64,000 nucleotides of DNA from Tunturibacter gelidoferens (lineage in GTDB: Bacteria; Acidobacteriota; Terriglobia; Terriglobales; Acidobacteriaceae). The stretch covers positions 2,542,001-2,606,000 of the forward strand of contig NZ_CP132938.1 of assembly GCF_040358255.1 (NCBI RefSeq). The letters run 5' to 3'. The notes beneath the pieces were generated by a model. The model saw only the letters and a list, made by a program, of their open reading frames with translations. It was not told the DNA's origin and searched no databases. Below, one piece after another: positions 42,411 to 50,482 of the stretch. The number at the start of each line of letters is the position of its first letter. The stretch's first letter is position 1. The position numbers and the translations under genes are program-made.

Positions 42411-42584
42411 GTGAATTCGTCGATTGTATTGGTTTCTGCGGTGTTGGCTTCGTTGGCGGTGGGCGTCCTGGTGGCCTACGGAGTTTGTATCGCCATGTTT
42501 AGTGCGTTCCAGATGCACGCGCGTCAGATTGCGGGGAATGCTGCCCGGCAGGTGTCGGCCACTGTGCAGGTGCTGAAGAGCTAG
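42411..42584 (+). CDS. Small single-pass membrane protein
   Basis: 57-residue protein from GTG 42411 (VNSSIVLVSAVLASLAVGVL), preceded by GAGGAG 4 bp away. A long hydrophobic helix (about 5-32) is followed by a short amphipathic, basic tail (FQMHARQIAGNAARQVSATV). No known family recognised; similar short membrane proteins are common in Acidobacteria as I recall. Stands alone between uvrA and the STN-like gene, divergent from uvrA. Confidence 0.55.
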   Translation: MNSSIVLVSAVLASLAVGVLVAYGVCIAMFSAFQMHARQIAGNAARQVSATVQVLKS

Positions 42585-42645
42585 GCGCCGTGTCGAGAGC
42601 CTGGTAGCTGCGGGCTGTCTGAAGGTTCAATTGGAGATTCGAGAG

Positions 42646-43386
42646 TTATTGAGGCGGAGCGGGCTGGCGGAGGCGCTGGAGCTGCTCGTAGATCTGCTGA
42701 GGCGTTTTGACGCCATTGGGTGAGTCCGGCTGGGACGCGTCGGCCGGAGTCGCTGAATCTGGTGTGGCGGGAGTGATGGGCGGGGCCGTTCTATTCCGGG
42801 CGGAGGGTGCTTCAAAGGTGGAGGGTGGTGGCGGCTCGGGTGCTGGTTGAGCCTGTTCGGTATCGGATTTGTCGTCGAAGGTTTGCGCGTTCGGGTTGGG
42901 AGGCGTTGGACCGCCTTGGCGCGGGGTGAGGATGAGTTCGGCGGGCGTCGTGCCATCGCGAGCCACTAGGAGCATATTGCTGCCGGTGCCGTCCAACAGA
43001 TCGGCTAATACCTGATCCGGCGCGGCGGGACCGTAGTGGCCGAAGACGCGCTCGTCCATGACGCCTCCTGTGATCTTTATGCCGGTCTCGCGGGAGATTT
43101 GACGGAGGATCTGATTGAGGCTGGAGTTGTCGGCGGTGACCGAAAGGATGCCGTTGGCCAGAGTGACCTGGGCGTGCTTTGGCTGCTCCTGGGATGGAGT
43201 GAGGGGCGTGGCGGGCGTGGGCGGCGGCGTGGGTGCAGTGGTGAGAGCTGTGGCTGGGAGGGTGGACAGCGTCTGGACCGCGCCCGCGGGTTTAGCCTGC
43301 GGAGCCGGAGCGGTCTGCGCCGACAGCAGAGCGGAGAAGGCGAAGCTGGCGGCGGTGATGAGACGAATTGGCGTGCTGCTCTGCAT
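42646..43386 (-). CDS. Secreted protein with STN-like (secretin/TonB N-terminal) domain
   Basis: Exported proline- and alanine-rich protein, 246 residues from ATG 43386 (MQSSTPIRLITAASFAFSAL); an ATG at 43422 would add 12 residues before the signal peptide. After the signal and a Pro/Thr-rich linker, residues about 85-165 resemble the STN domain: VTLANGILSVTADNSSLNQI, LRQISRETGIKITGG and DQVLADLLDGTGSNMLLV. The remainder is low-complexity (PPPPSTFEAPSARNRTAPPI) and ends in a glutamine/arginine-rich stretch. STN domains occur in secretins and TonB receptors, but here no barrel or secretin follows, so it may be a periplasmic partner of such a machine. Function unproved. Confidence 0.65.
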   Translation of the reverse strand: MQSSTPIRLITAASFAFSALLSAQTAPAPQAKPAGAVQTLSTLPATALTTAPTPPPTPATPLTPSQEQPKHAQVTLANGILSVTADNSSLNQILRQISRETGIKITGGVMDERVFGHYGPAAPDQVLADLLDGTGSNMLLVARDGTTPAELILTPRQGGPTPPNPNAQTFDDKSDTEQAQPAPEPPPPSTFEAPSARNRTAPPITPATPDSATPADASQPDSPNGVKTPQQIYEQLQRLRQPAPPQ

Positions 43387-43701
43387 GTAGTTGTAGGACG
43401 AGTTGCGGCGAAGGAATGTCATCCGTGACGAGTACGTGCTCTCATGATCAGCTTATCGCGGACGAGGCTCGGTAGAGTTACTTTTCTATCGCAGCCAGCG
43501 GGTTGGTCCTGTTCGTTCCGGAGCTTTCGAGTGGCATGCAATCATGAGTGAAGGATCCGACTCTTTTGATTCAGGTGTTTGGTGACGACGACTTTGAAGA
43601 CGCCGCCTGTCTGGATTTGTGAGAGTGGCTGTAGACTGAGGATGCCTTTGGCGAGTCTCGAATCAGTCCGCTGAGTCCTCGAGGCACCGCAACAGGCTAA
43701 T

Positions 43702-44727
43702 ATGGCGGGCGTGATGATTAGATTGAAGACCGGATGGCTGACGTTGGGGCTACTAGTGGGAGGGGTTGCGTCGGCTGAAGTGTGCACGACGCAGTCGCAG
43801 ATGACGGGGGCGGATCGGGACGCTTTGGCTGCAGCGGCTCGCGGGCTGGCAACGAAGGTTCAGGCCGGTGATGTGAATGGTCTGCGTGCGGCCACAGCTG
43901 CGGAGTACGCGAAGGACTTCGGCGGCATTGGAGATGTTGTGGGCAGCACTTCAGCGCATGTGAAGGGCGGCGCGTTGCAGGTGGAACAGGTGTATCTGCT
44001 GGATGGGTCGCAGCTGAAACGTGGTGCGGATGGGTCGGTGCCCGATGCACAGTTTTTCTGTTCGTTGAATAAGTCAGCGGCTGAGGCAGATTTTATTATC
44101 TCTGGACTCGCTCCGGGACGTTACGGATTTGCGATGGTGGATGTCCGGGATGGAAGCTCGCCGTGGCGGCTGTCGTTTCTTTTACGTCAGGATCAGGGGC
44201 AGTGGGTGATGGCGGGGTTTTATCCGAAGCCTCTGCTGGCGGCGGGGCATGATGGGTTGTGGTACTGGACGCAGGCGCGATTGATGACCGCGCAGAAGGA
44301 ACACTGGAATGCATGGCTCTACTATCAACAGGCGGAGAGTTTACTGAGGCCAACAAACTTCATTCAAAGCACGCACCTTGAGAAGCTGAAGGCAGAGGAG
44401 ACTGCCGCTGCTCCGCCCGCATTGTCGGAGGGCGTGAGTGCAGAGTCTCCGCTGGTGGTGAAGGGAACTGATGGAGCGGAGTACCGCTTTACCGCGCTTG
44501 GCGTTGATGACTCCCTGGGGAATGACAAGGTGGATGTCACAGCACACTTGAAGGTGGACCAGCTTGGGGATGCAGCTGCGGCCCGGAAGCGAAACTCGGA
44601 TGCGATGAACGCACTGCTGGCTGCGTATCCGGAGCTGAGGAAGCCGTTTCATGGAGTCTGGATGATTGCGGAGGTTCCCGGTCAGAACCCCTTCGCGACG
44701 GAACAGGCGATGAGCCAGATTCATTGA
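43702..44727 (+). CDS. Uncharacterised exported protein
   Basis: 341-residue protein with a signal peptide (MIRLKTGWLTLGLLVGGVAS; ATG 43702 or 43714). I do not recognise the family. Visible features: an early low-complexity alanine-rich helix (DRDALAAAARGLATKVQAGD), a mixed alpha/beta middle (YGFAMVDVRDGSSPWRLSFL, MAGFYPKPLLAAGHDGLWYW) and a repeat-like helical region (KEHWNAWLYYQQAESLLRPT). Probably periplasmic. Both neighbours are on other strands or unrelated, so context gives no clue. Confidence 0.7.
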   Translation: MAGVMIRLKTGWLTLGLLVGGVASAEVCTTQSQMTGADRDALAAAARGLATKVQAGDVNGLRAATAAEYAKDFGGIGDVVGSTSAHVKGGALQVEQVYLLDGSQLKRGADGSVPDAQFFCSLNKSAAEADFIISGLAPGRYGFAMVDVRDGSSPWRLSFLLRQDQGQWVMAGFYPKPLLAAGHDGLWYWTQARLMTAQKEHWNAWLYYQQAESLLRPTNFIQSTHLEKLKAEETAAAPPALSEGVSAESPLVVKGTDGAEYRFTALGVDDSLGNDKVDVTAHLKVDQLGDAAAARKRNSDAMNALLAAYPELRKPFHGVWMIAEVPGQNPFATEQAMSQIH

Positions 44728-44873
44728 ACACACGGCGAGGATCGCAGCATCATTTCAGATGACTGATAAGGGTTTGATGGGGTAGTGATATCTTGAGAAT
44801 CGTTTCTGCAGGACGATAGGCAATGCGCCGGACGAAGACTCACCTTCCAGGTTAAAACTGTCACTCTATTGAT

Positions 44874-45542
44874 ATGGATAAGAAAGAAATGACGACAAAA
44901 AATAAAAAGACATTGAGTCAGGCAATTCAGGAGCGCAGAGCGACACCAAGTTTTGATGGTGCGTCGATTCCTGTTGAGGACCTGCGCCAGATTCTCGATG
45001 CGGGTCTGCATGCACCGAGCGGGTACAACCTTCAGCCCTGGCGGTTTGTCGTGGTGCAGTCGGTGGAGCAGAAGAAGAAGCTGCGTGGAGCGAGTTACAA
45101 CCAGGGCAAGGTGGAAGAGGCGTCGGCGGTAATTGTGGCCTGCGGCGATACAGATGGATGGCGTAAGGATCTGGACCTGATACTCGAGAAGGGACGCAAA
45201 GGCGGGATGCCGGAGAGTTACGCGGCGCAGGCACAGAGCAGCGTGCTGAACTACATGTCGAGCTTCAGCAGCGGACAGATGCAGGGTTGGCTGAATAAGC
45301 AGGTGATGCTGGCGTTTACGCACATGATGTTGATGGCGGAGGTGATGGGATATGACACCGCGCCGATGGAAGGGTTCGAACAGGACAAGGTGCATGAGGT
45401 ACTGCGGCTTCCGCTGAGCTATTGGGTAGTTGCGCTATTGGCGATTGGGCATGTAAAGGGTCCGGACAAGTTCGATGGCGGTCGATTTGAGATCGGACAT
45501 ACCGTATTTGGCGAAGAGTTTGGCAAGCCTCTGAAGCTGTAA
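44874..45542 (+). CDS. Nitroreductase family protein
   Basis: FMN-dependent reductase of the nitroreductase fold, 222 residues (217 from the second ATG at 44889, which may be the true start). Motifs: RRATPSFDGASIPVEDLRQI, LHAPSGYNLQPWRFVVVQ (FMN-binding), AVIVACGDTDGW, QVMLAFTHMMLMAEVMGYDT and APMEGFEQDKVHEVLRLP, ending with IGHVKGPDKFDGGRFEIGHT. These match oxygen-insensitive NfsB/YdgI-like enzymes reducing quinones, nitro compounds or flavin. No strong ribosome site precedes 44874. An alpha/beta hydrolase gene follows 18 bp later and is probably cotranscribed. Confidence 0.88.
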   Translation: MDKKEMTTKNKKTLSQAIQERRATPSFDGASIPVEDLRQILDAGLHAPSGYNLQPWRFVVVQSVEQKKKLRGASYNQGKVEEASAVIVACGDTDGWRKDLDLILEKGRKGGMPESYAAQAQSSVLNYMSSFSSGQMQGWLNKQVMLAFTHMMLMAEVMGYDTAPMEGFEQDKVHEVLRLPLSYWVVALLAIGHVKGPDKFDGGRFEIGHTVFGEEFGKPLKL

Positions 45543-45560
45543 GGTGGAGATGATTCTGCT

Positions 45561-46517
45561 ATGAAGCTTGCACTGCGCGTTTTGGCTGTTCTCTTGCTTT
45601 TGATGATTTCGGCCGGGCTGATCTTTTATCGATATCCCCTTTGGGTTGCGGATCAGCACACTCGATTTCATCTGTGGCGCGAGGGCGTGAAGAGCGAGTA
45701 TGTCGAAGCTGGCGGGTACAGGCTCCATTATTTTGAGGCGGGACCGGCGGGCGGGGGTGGCACGCCGCTGGTGTTGGTTCATGGGTTGGGGGCTCGGGGG
45801 GAAGACTGGGGGGCGATGATTCCTGCGCTGGCTGCGCAGGGATTTCATGTGTACGTGCCGGATCTGCTTGGTTTCGGCCGATCGCCCAAGCCCGATGTGA
45901 GCTACTCGATCTCGCTGCAGGAGCAGACTGTGGCTCAGTTTATGCAGGCGGTGCATGTTGCGAGGGCAGATGTTGGTGGATGGTCGATGGGCGGCTGGGT
46001 CGTGATGAAGCTTGCGCTGGATCATCCGGAGATGGTGGATCGGCTGATGGTGTATGACAGTGCGGGGCTGTATTTTCCGGCTACGTTTGGGCCGGAGTTG
46101 TTTACTCCGAGCGATCCGGCTGGGGTAAGGAAGTTGATTGCGATTCTGACGCCGAAGCCTCGGGTTATTCCTGACTTTGCGGCGGAGGCGATGGTGCGGA
46201 AGCTGCAGGCCAATGCGTGGGTGGTGAATCGCAGTACGGCTTCGATGATCGGCGGGCGAGATCTGCTGGACTTTCGTTTGCATAATATCTCGCAGCCGAT
46301 GTTGATCGTGTGGGGCGCGCAGGATGAGTTAATTCCGCTGGCGTCGGGCGAGGCGATCCATAAGAGTGTGCCGCAGTCTGTGCTGGATATCGTCGAAGGG
46401 TGCGGGCACCTGGCTCCAGCGGAGTGTGCGAAGCCGGTGGTCGAGGGGACGGTGGAGTTTTTGCGAGCGCAGCCGCCTATGCGCGGGGGTGGCAGGACGT
46501 TTGCTGCGGGGTATTAG
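45561..46517 (+). CDS. Alpha/beta hydrolase
   Basis: Esterase/lipase-like hydrolase of 318 residues with an N-terminal hydrophobic segment (ALRVLAVLLLLMISAGLIFY) that looks like a membrane anchor or signal. The alpha/beta fold core shows TPLVLVHGLGARGEDWGAMI (HG oxyanion), nucleophile serine in VGGWSMGGWV, catalytic aspartate in LIVWGAQDELIPLA and histidine in VEGCGHLAPAECA. ATG 45561 with AAGGTGGAGATG upstream. Close behind the nitroreductase gene. Downstream is a 190-bp inverted repeat. Substrate unknown. Confidence 0.88.
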   Translation: MKLALRVLAVLLLLMISAGLIFYRYPLWVADQHTRFHLWREGVKSEYVEAGGYRLHYFEAGPAGGGGTPLVLVHGLGARGEDWGAMIPALAAQGFHVYVPDLLGFGRSPKPDVSYSISLQEQTVAQFMQAVHVARADVGGWSMGGWVVMKLALDHPEMVDRLMVYDSAGLYFPATFGPELFTPSDPAGVRKLIAILTPKPRVIPDFAAEAMVRKLQANAWVVNRSTASMIGGRDLLDFRLHNISQPMLIVWGAQDELIPLASGEAIHKSVPQSVLDIVEGCGHLAPAECAKPVVEGTVEFLRAQPPMRGGGRTFAAGY

Positions 46518-46523
46518 AGCGGT

Positions 46524-46713
46524 CCTGCCGGACGGGCCCACTTCGCGTGGGGCGGTTACTTCGTGACTTGTAGACCCCTTCGGCTGGTCCTCCCGTTGGT
46601 CGGGGGAGAGATTGATTTCGACCAACGGGAGAACCTTCAAGGTTCGTTCTAGCCGTGACCGGTATACGCGTCACGAAGTGACCGCTCTCCGCGCAGGAGG
46701 CCCGTCCGGCAGG
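46524..46713. repeat. Long imperfect inverted repeat (about 190 bp)
   Basis: Outer arms CCTGCCGGACGGGCC (46524-46538) and GGCCCGTCCGGCAGG (46699-46713) are exact; further in, CGGTTACTTCGTGAC pairs with GTCACGAAGTGACCG (one mismatch) and an inner hairpin CTCCCGTTGGTC / GACCAACGGGAG (12 bp) forms the tip. The whole can fold into one long stem with bulges. It carries no ORF. Position between an alpha/beta hydrolase (plus) and ubiX (minus), i.e. between converging genes. Confidence 0.75.
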
Positions 46714-46724
46714 GACAAAGGTTT

Positions 46725-47324
46725 CTAGTCGGGTTGCCACTGGTAGGCGTTGGGTTGGGGCAGACCGATGTGGGCCAGGACTCGGTGGATGAAGTTGCGG
46801 GCCATCTCTTGTGTGCTTTGGGGATGGTTGTAGAGGGTGGGGATGGCGGGGAAGATGGTGGCTCCGGCGTCGGAGGCCAGCTGCATGTTGCGGATGTGGA
46901 TGCGGTTGAAGGGTGTCTCGCGGATGCAGAGGATGAGGGGGCGGTTCTCTTTGAGGCAGACGTCAGCGGCGCGTTGGATGAGGTTTGCGGCTAGGCCGTT
47001 GGCGATGCTTGCCAGGGTGCCCATGGAGCAGGGTAGAACGATCATGGCGTCGGTCGGGTAGCTGCCGCTGGCGATGTTGGCTCCGATGTCGTTTTCGGCG
47101 TGCTGTTGGAGTTTGGGGCAGGAGGAGCCGAGGAGCTTTTCGGCGAGGTCGTTGCGGCCGCTCAGGTTGAGCTCTTCGGCGAAGACGCGGAGGGCGCTGT
47201 CGGAGGCGACGAAGTTGATCTTTGCTACGCGCTCGTCGGCGGCCAGGGCGCGGAGGATCTCGGCGGCGTAGATGCTGCCGCTGGCTCCGGTGATCGCTAG
47301 GGTGATTTTGCTAGGTTCTGGCAT
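46725..47324 (-). CDS. ubiX: Flavin prenyltransferase UbiX
   Basis: Makes prenylated FMN, the cofactor of UbiD-type decarboxylases, for ubiquinone or other decarboxylation. The 199-residue protein has the UbiX flavin-binding sequence ITLAITGASGSIYAAEILRA at the N-terminus, DIGANIASGSYPTDAMIVL, PCSMGTLASIANGLAANLIQ, RAADVCLKENRPLILCIRET and FPAIPTLYNHPQSTQEMARN, all typical. ATG at 47324. No ubiD gene is adjacent. Upstream is composite element B, which may provide its promoter region or a terminator. Confidence 0.94.
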   Translation of the reverse strand: MPEPSKITLAITGASGSIYAAEILRALAADERVAKINFVASDSALRVFAEELNLSGRNDLAEKLLGSSCPKLQQHAENDIGANIASGSYPTDAMIVLPCSMGTLASIANGLAANLIQRAADVCLKENRPLILCIRETPFNRIHIRNMQLASDAGATIFPAIPTLYNHPQSTQEMARNFIHRVLAHIGLPQPNAYQWQPD

Positions 47325-47414
47325 CAGGTCTGATTATCACCCCTTGGGGCTACCCCCTGGGGGTATCTCGAGCGTAAGCCTATTATTTTGAAGTACATGG
47401 CGATTTCCCGTTTC

Positions 47415-47472
47415 GGTAAAATCTTCTAAATAAAGGGGTTACTGGCAAAATCGTCTAAACAATGGGGTTACG
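47415..47472. repeat. Two tandem 29-nt units of element B
   Basis: Units begin GGTAAAATCTTCTAAATAAA and GGCAAAATCGTCTAAACAAT, each closing with GGGGTTAC. The equivalent units in element A (35605-35663) are more diverged but keep the phase. Confidence 0.7.
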
Positions 47473-47499
47473 GCATTTCCTTTCGTAGGGTGAAAAGAA

Positions 47500-47529
47500 A
47501 AGTGGCCCAGCAGGTTCGCCGGGCCACTT
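47500..47529 (-). terminator. Hairpin of element B
   Basis: AAGTGGCCC / GGGCCACTT, 9-bp stem, 12-nt loop; on the minus strand TTTTCTTTTC follows. Stem sequence differs from element A though position and orientation are the same. Confidence 0.75.
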
Positions 47530-47550
47530 GCTTTGATGCTTCTACGTTCA

Positions 47551-47582
47551 ATTATAGCGGACCGGCTGTAACTGATACGCCA
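47551..47582 (-). promoter_or_regulatory. Promoter-like module of element B
   Basis: Minus strand: TGGCGTATC, 17 nt, TATAAT (a perfect -10 consensus). Transcription would run into the hairpin within about 20-25 nt. Confidence 0.6.
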
Positions 47583-47706
47583 TCTCTCGGGGCGAAATTT
47601 TTGGGGTACAGGAGTTCTATTTGCAATGAGTTACGCGGGGATCGCATGTCAGGGATGACTGGCGAGGGCTTGACAGTTTATTTGGCTGCTTTGCGATTTG
47701 GCGAGG

Positions 47707-48309
47707 TCATTGGCGGAGGGCGTAGGCAATGAGAGTCTGGCCGTGGAGAGCGTGGGCGGCGTTGAAGGTCTGATTGCTGGCTTCCTCCTGGGCGGGGATG
47801 GTGGGGTCGAGTTCACAGGTGGCGATCTCTTCCGCGGTGGCGTGGATGAAGCAGAGCTCGCAGGTGGCGAGATTGACTTCACCGTTGTCGCCTTCGCTGC
47901 GCATGGGTGGTCCGAAGGTGCGGCAGAGGATGGGGCGGTATTCGTAGAGGTCGCAGGTGCCGTGGTCGGGGTCGAGGACGGGGCAGGGCTCGTCGTTGGC
48001 GAACTCTTCGAAGAGGATGGCGGCTTCGTGGTCCTCGCTGAGGATGCCGGTGGTGAGGTCGCCGGGGAACCAGGGGTCTAGGCGGGTTAAGGATTCGGCT
48101 ACTCGTTTTTTGATGCGGAGGGATTTGGCCGGGTCGGTTTGCTCGAGGACTGCGAGGCCTTCGCGGAGGCGTGCTCCGTCTTCGTGGGCGATGGGGAAGA
48201 CGCCGATGCAGCATTGGGAGCAGCCGGGATGGCAGACGAGGTGATGGCCTCCGCGCTGGTAGGCGTCGGCTGCGGCTGTGTCTACGATTTGGATGAGGGT
48301 GTCTGACAT
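47707..48309 (-). CDS. YkgJ-type cysteine-cluster protein
   Basis: Metal-binding protein of the YkgJ (zinc- or iron-chelating) family, 200 residues from ATG 48309 (MSDTLIQIVDTAAADAYQRG). Cysteines CHPGCSQCC (near residue 27), then CPVLDPDHGTCDLYEYRPIL with CRTFG (about 105-130), CELC and TCELD supply the conserved clusters. Biochemical role unknown; the family is widely conserved and proposed to bind Zn or Fe-S. Frame is open two codons further to a TTG at 48315. Stands between composite element B and the hypothetical gene at 48386. Confidence 0.85.
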   Translation of the reverse strand: MSDTLIQIVDTAAADAYQRGGHHLVCHPGCSQCCIGVFPIAHEDGARLREGLAVLEQTDPAKSLRIKKRVAESLTRLDPWFPGDLTTGILSEDHEAAILFEEFANDEPCPVLDPDHGTCDLYEYRPILCRTFGPPMRSEGDNGEVNLATCELCFIHATAEEIATCELDPTIPAQEEASNQTFNAAHALHGQTLIAYALRQ

Positions 48310-48385
48310 TTGCAACGAAGTGGAAGGATTTGCGTTTTAGGCGGATGCTCACATCTCGGGACCTGTGTCATACGATTTGAGAAGG

Positions 48386-49186
48386 TCATTCGTGCGGAAA
48401 AGGGAAACGTGCGCTCGTTGTCCATTTCTTTCCGTCGATCTCTACCGCCTGTGTTGGTCGCAGCTTCGCTACAAACGTTTCGTACTCGGCAAGTTTTGCA
48501 ATCGGTACGAACAAATTGTATCCGTGCTTCGTTTGTACGGAGCGGGCATCTCTAACGGTCGGAAAATCGGCTGGCCAATTTGCACTGGATTTTGCGTATG
48601 CAAATGGCCATATGATTACTTCGAAAAAAGGGGGCTGCCAAGGTTTGGGATCGCTGACGCGAAAAGCGAATAGTGTTTCGAATGCCGTCTGCAGATCGGA
48701 AGGTAGTTTTCTTGTAAGTAGATCTGGAATGCTTTGGCGAAGTGGACCGTACACGGAGACTGTCTTGAAGCCGTTCGCGGCGTTTACAACGAGAACGTTG
48801 GTTGGCATATCAGTTGCATCGACAATGCTGTAGCAATCGTTGAATTCGGAAGCGTGATCGAGATGCGAGAGTGAGAGTAGATTTTCTATTTCGATTTTGG
48901 AAAGGTGGCCTGATACATAGTGGCCAGATCGTCGATTTCCTTGCCAATAGATTACGGTCCCATCGACGTAAAGAGCGAAGGACGGAGAATCGGAGCCAAT
49001 CGCCATCGCCCAAGGATTGTATTCTGTGAGGAGAACGATCGGCTGTAAGCCCTTCCATTGATTTTTCTTGTTCGATGCGGAGAGGCCGCAGTCTTGGGCA
49101 TGCGTTGTTGAAACCAGGGTAGCCAAGAGCAACGCAATCCGAAGAAAGTAAGTGGAGCGTAGCGCTGTCCTTCTAGTCGCGTTCAT
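48386..49186 (-). CDS. Uncharacterised exported protein, AT-richer composition
   Basis: 266-residue protein with a signal peptide (LRIALLLATLVSTTHAQDCG). No family recognised. Visible features: a beta-rich core with FALYVDGTVIYWQGNRRSGH, LSLSHLDHASEFNDCYSIVD and FKTVSVYGPLRQSIPDLLTR, and a C-terminal segment GYNLFVPIAKLAEYETFVAK. Codon use is noticeably more AT-rich than most genes in the window, suggesting recent acquisition. The single cysteine pair (near 30 and 110) may form a disulfide. Confidence 0.7.
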   Translation of the reverse strand: MNATRRTALRSTYFLRIALLLATLVSTTHAQDCGLSASNKKNQWKGLQPIVLLTEYNPWAMAIGSDSPSFALYVDGTVIYWQGNRRSGHYVSGHLSKIEIENLLSLSHLDHASEFNDCYSIVDATDMPTNVLVVNAANGFKTVSVYGPLRQSIPDLLTRKLPSDLQTAFETLFAFRVSDPKPWQPPFFEVIIWPFAYAKSSANWPADFPTVRDARSVQTKHGYNLFVPIAKLAEYETFVAKLRPTQAVEIDGKKWTTSARFPFPHE

Positions 49187-49276
49187 TAGTTTCTTAGACT
49201 CCGGAAGCGATTGTAAAGGTCCATCGTGCGGAATGTAGGTTCGCAGCGCTTATTGATCGCCCTTTTCAAGGGGCGA

Positions 49277-50341
49277 CTAGGGGATGATGCGGTCTTGGCG
49301 GAGGCGGGTGAAGAGGTCGTGGAAGCTTTCGTCGGTGGGCTGGTAGTCGAGGAAGCCGAACTTGCGGCTCTTGCTCATGTCGGTGACGACTTCGATGGGG
49401 CGGCCGAGGTCGGCGTCGGTGTGCCAGGCGGAGGCGAGGTTGTTGAGGTTGGGTTCGATGAGGTTATGGGATTTTGCAATGGTGCTCCAGATCTCTTCTG
49501 TGCCGGCCAGTTGTTGTTCGAGCGGCGTGATCTGGCTGGGAAGTGGAGCGGGTTCGATGCCGAACCAGTCGGCGAGGCGAGACCACATCCAGCTCCAGCG
49601 GAAGACGTCGCCGTTGACCACGTTGAAGGCATGATGGCGTGCTGCGGGAGTTGTTGAGGCCCACTCGAGATGGCGGGCGAGGAGTCTTGCGTCGGTCATG
49701 TCGGTGAGGCTGTTCCACTGGGCCGAAGAGCCGGGGAAGACGAAGGGGCGGCCGGTTTCGCGGCAGATGGTGGCGTAGACGGCGAGGGTGACGCCCATGT
49801 TCATCGCGTTGCCGAGGGCGTAGCCGATGATGGTGTGCGGGCGATGGATGGTCCAGCTGAACTGGTGATGCGTGGCGGAGGCGAAGAGCTCGTCCTCCTG
49901 GGCGTAGTAGAAGTTTTTGATGTCGAGACGGGGCTGGTCTTCGCGAAAGGGTGTGGCGGGGAGTTTGCCTTTGCCGTAGGCCTCGAAGGGACCGAGGTAG
50001 TGCTTGAGGCCGGTGACCAGGGCTACGTGACGGACGGACTTGGCGGGCGCGACGGCCTTAAGGAGGTTGCGCACCATTGCGGAGTTGACGAGAATGTTTT
50101 CGGCTTCGGTAGGTTGGCGGAGCCAGGTAGTAATGAAGACGTGCGAGGGTTTGAGATGAGAGACTGCGTCGCGCAGAGCGCTAGGATCGAGGAGGTCGGT
50201 GGCGATGAAGTCTACGCCTTCGATAATGTTTGAGGCGCGACGGGCGAGGCCGTGAACCTCCCAGCCGTTGGACAGGAGCTGTTGCGCGAGGTTGATGCCG
50301 ACGATGCCGGTGACTCCGGCGATGAGTGCGGTGCGGGACAT
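49277..50341 (-). CDS. PRISE-type NAD(P)H-dependent reductase (progesterone 5-beta-reductase/iridoid-synthase-like SDR)
   Basis: Extended SDR protein of 354 residues. N-terminal Rossmann motif TALIAGVTGIVGINLAQQL and catalytic NFYYAQED, which is the diagnostic motif of the PRISE group (progesterone 5-beta-reductase/iridoid synthase) where the active-site tyrosine lies in NFYYxxED. Also HVALVTGLKHYLGPFEAYGK and WTIHRPHTIIGYALGNAMNM, as in plant and bacterial members. These enzymes reduce activated double bonds of enones or 8-oxogeranial with NADPH. Start ATG 50341 with GGATCTCCC... upstream. Substrate unknown; no pathway partners are near. Confidence 0.88.
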   Translation of the reverse strand: MSRTALIAGVTGIVGINLAQQLLSNGWEVHGLARRASNIIEGVDFIATDLLDPSALRDAVSHLKPSHVFITTWLRQPTEAENILVNSAMVRNLLKAVAPAKSVRHVALVTGLKHYLGPFEAYGKGKLPATPFREDQPRLDIKNFYYAQEDELFASATHHQFSWTIHRPHTIIGYALGNAMNMGVTLAVYATICRETGRPFVFPGSSAQWNSLTDMTDARLLARHLEWASTTPAARHHAFNVVNGDVFRWSWMWSRLADWFGIEPAPLPSQITPLEQQLAGTEEIWSTIAKSHNLIEPNLNNLASAWHTDADLGRPIEVVTDMSKSRKFGFLDYQPTDESFHDLFTRLRQDRIIP

Positions 50342-50482
50342 GGGAGATCCTCTCGGTCAGGGGCCGACTGCGATTGGATGAAGTTTGTGTGTGTGGCGAT
50401 TCGGAGGAGGGTTGTGTGCTCGATTGCGCGTTCGAGGCACCGGCCGGGCCTGCAGATTGGCTGGCCGACCGGCGCCACGTTG

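Larger units (their letters stand above)
47341..47676 (-). repeat. Composite intergenic element, copy B
   Basis: Between ubiX and the YkgJ gene. Parts in plus-strand order: CCCTTGGGGCTACCCCCTGG end (47341-47365); TAAGCCTATTATTTTGAAGT; two 29-nt tandem units (47415-47443, 47444-47472); hairpin (47500-47529); leader; promoter-like module (47551-47582); CTTGACAG (47669-47676). The layout equals copy A; the tail between promoter and CTTGACAG is longer (86 versus 41 nt). Confidence 0.7.
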
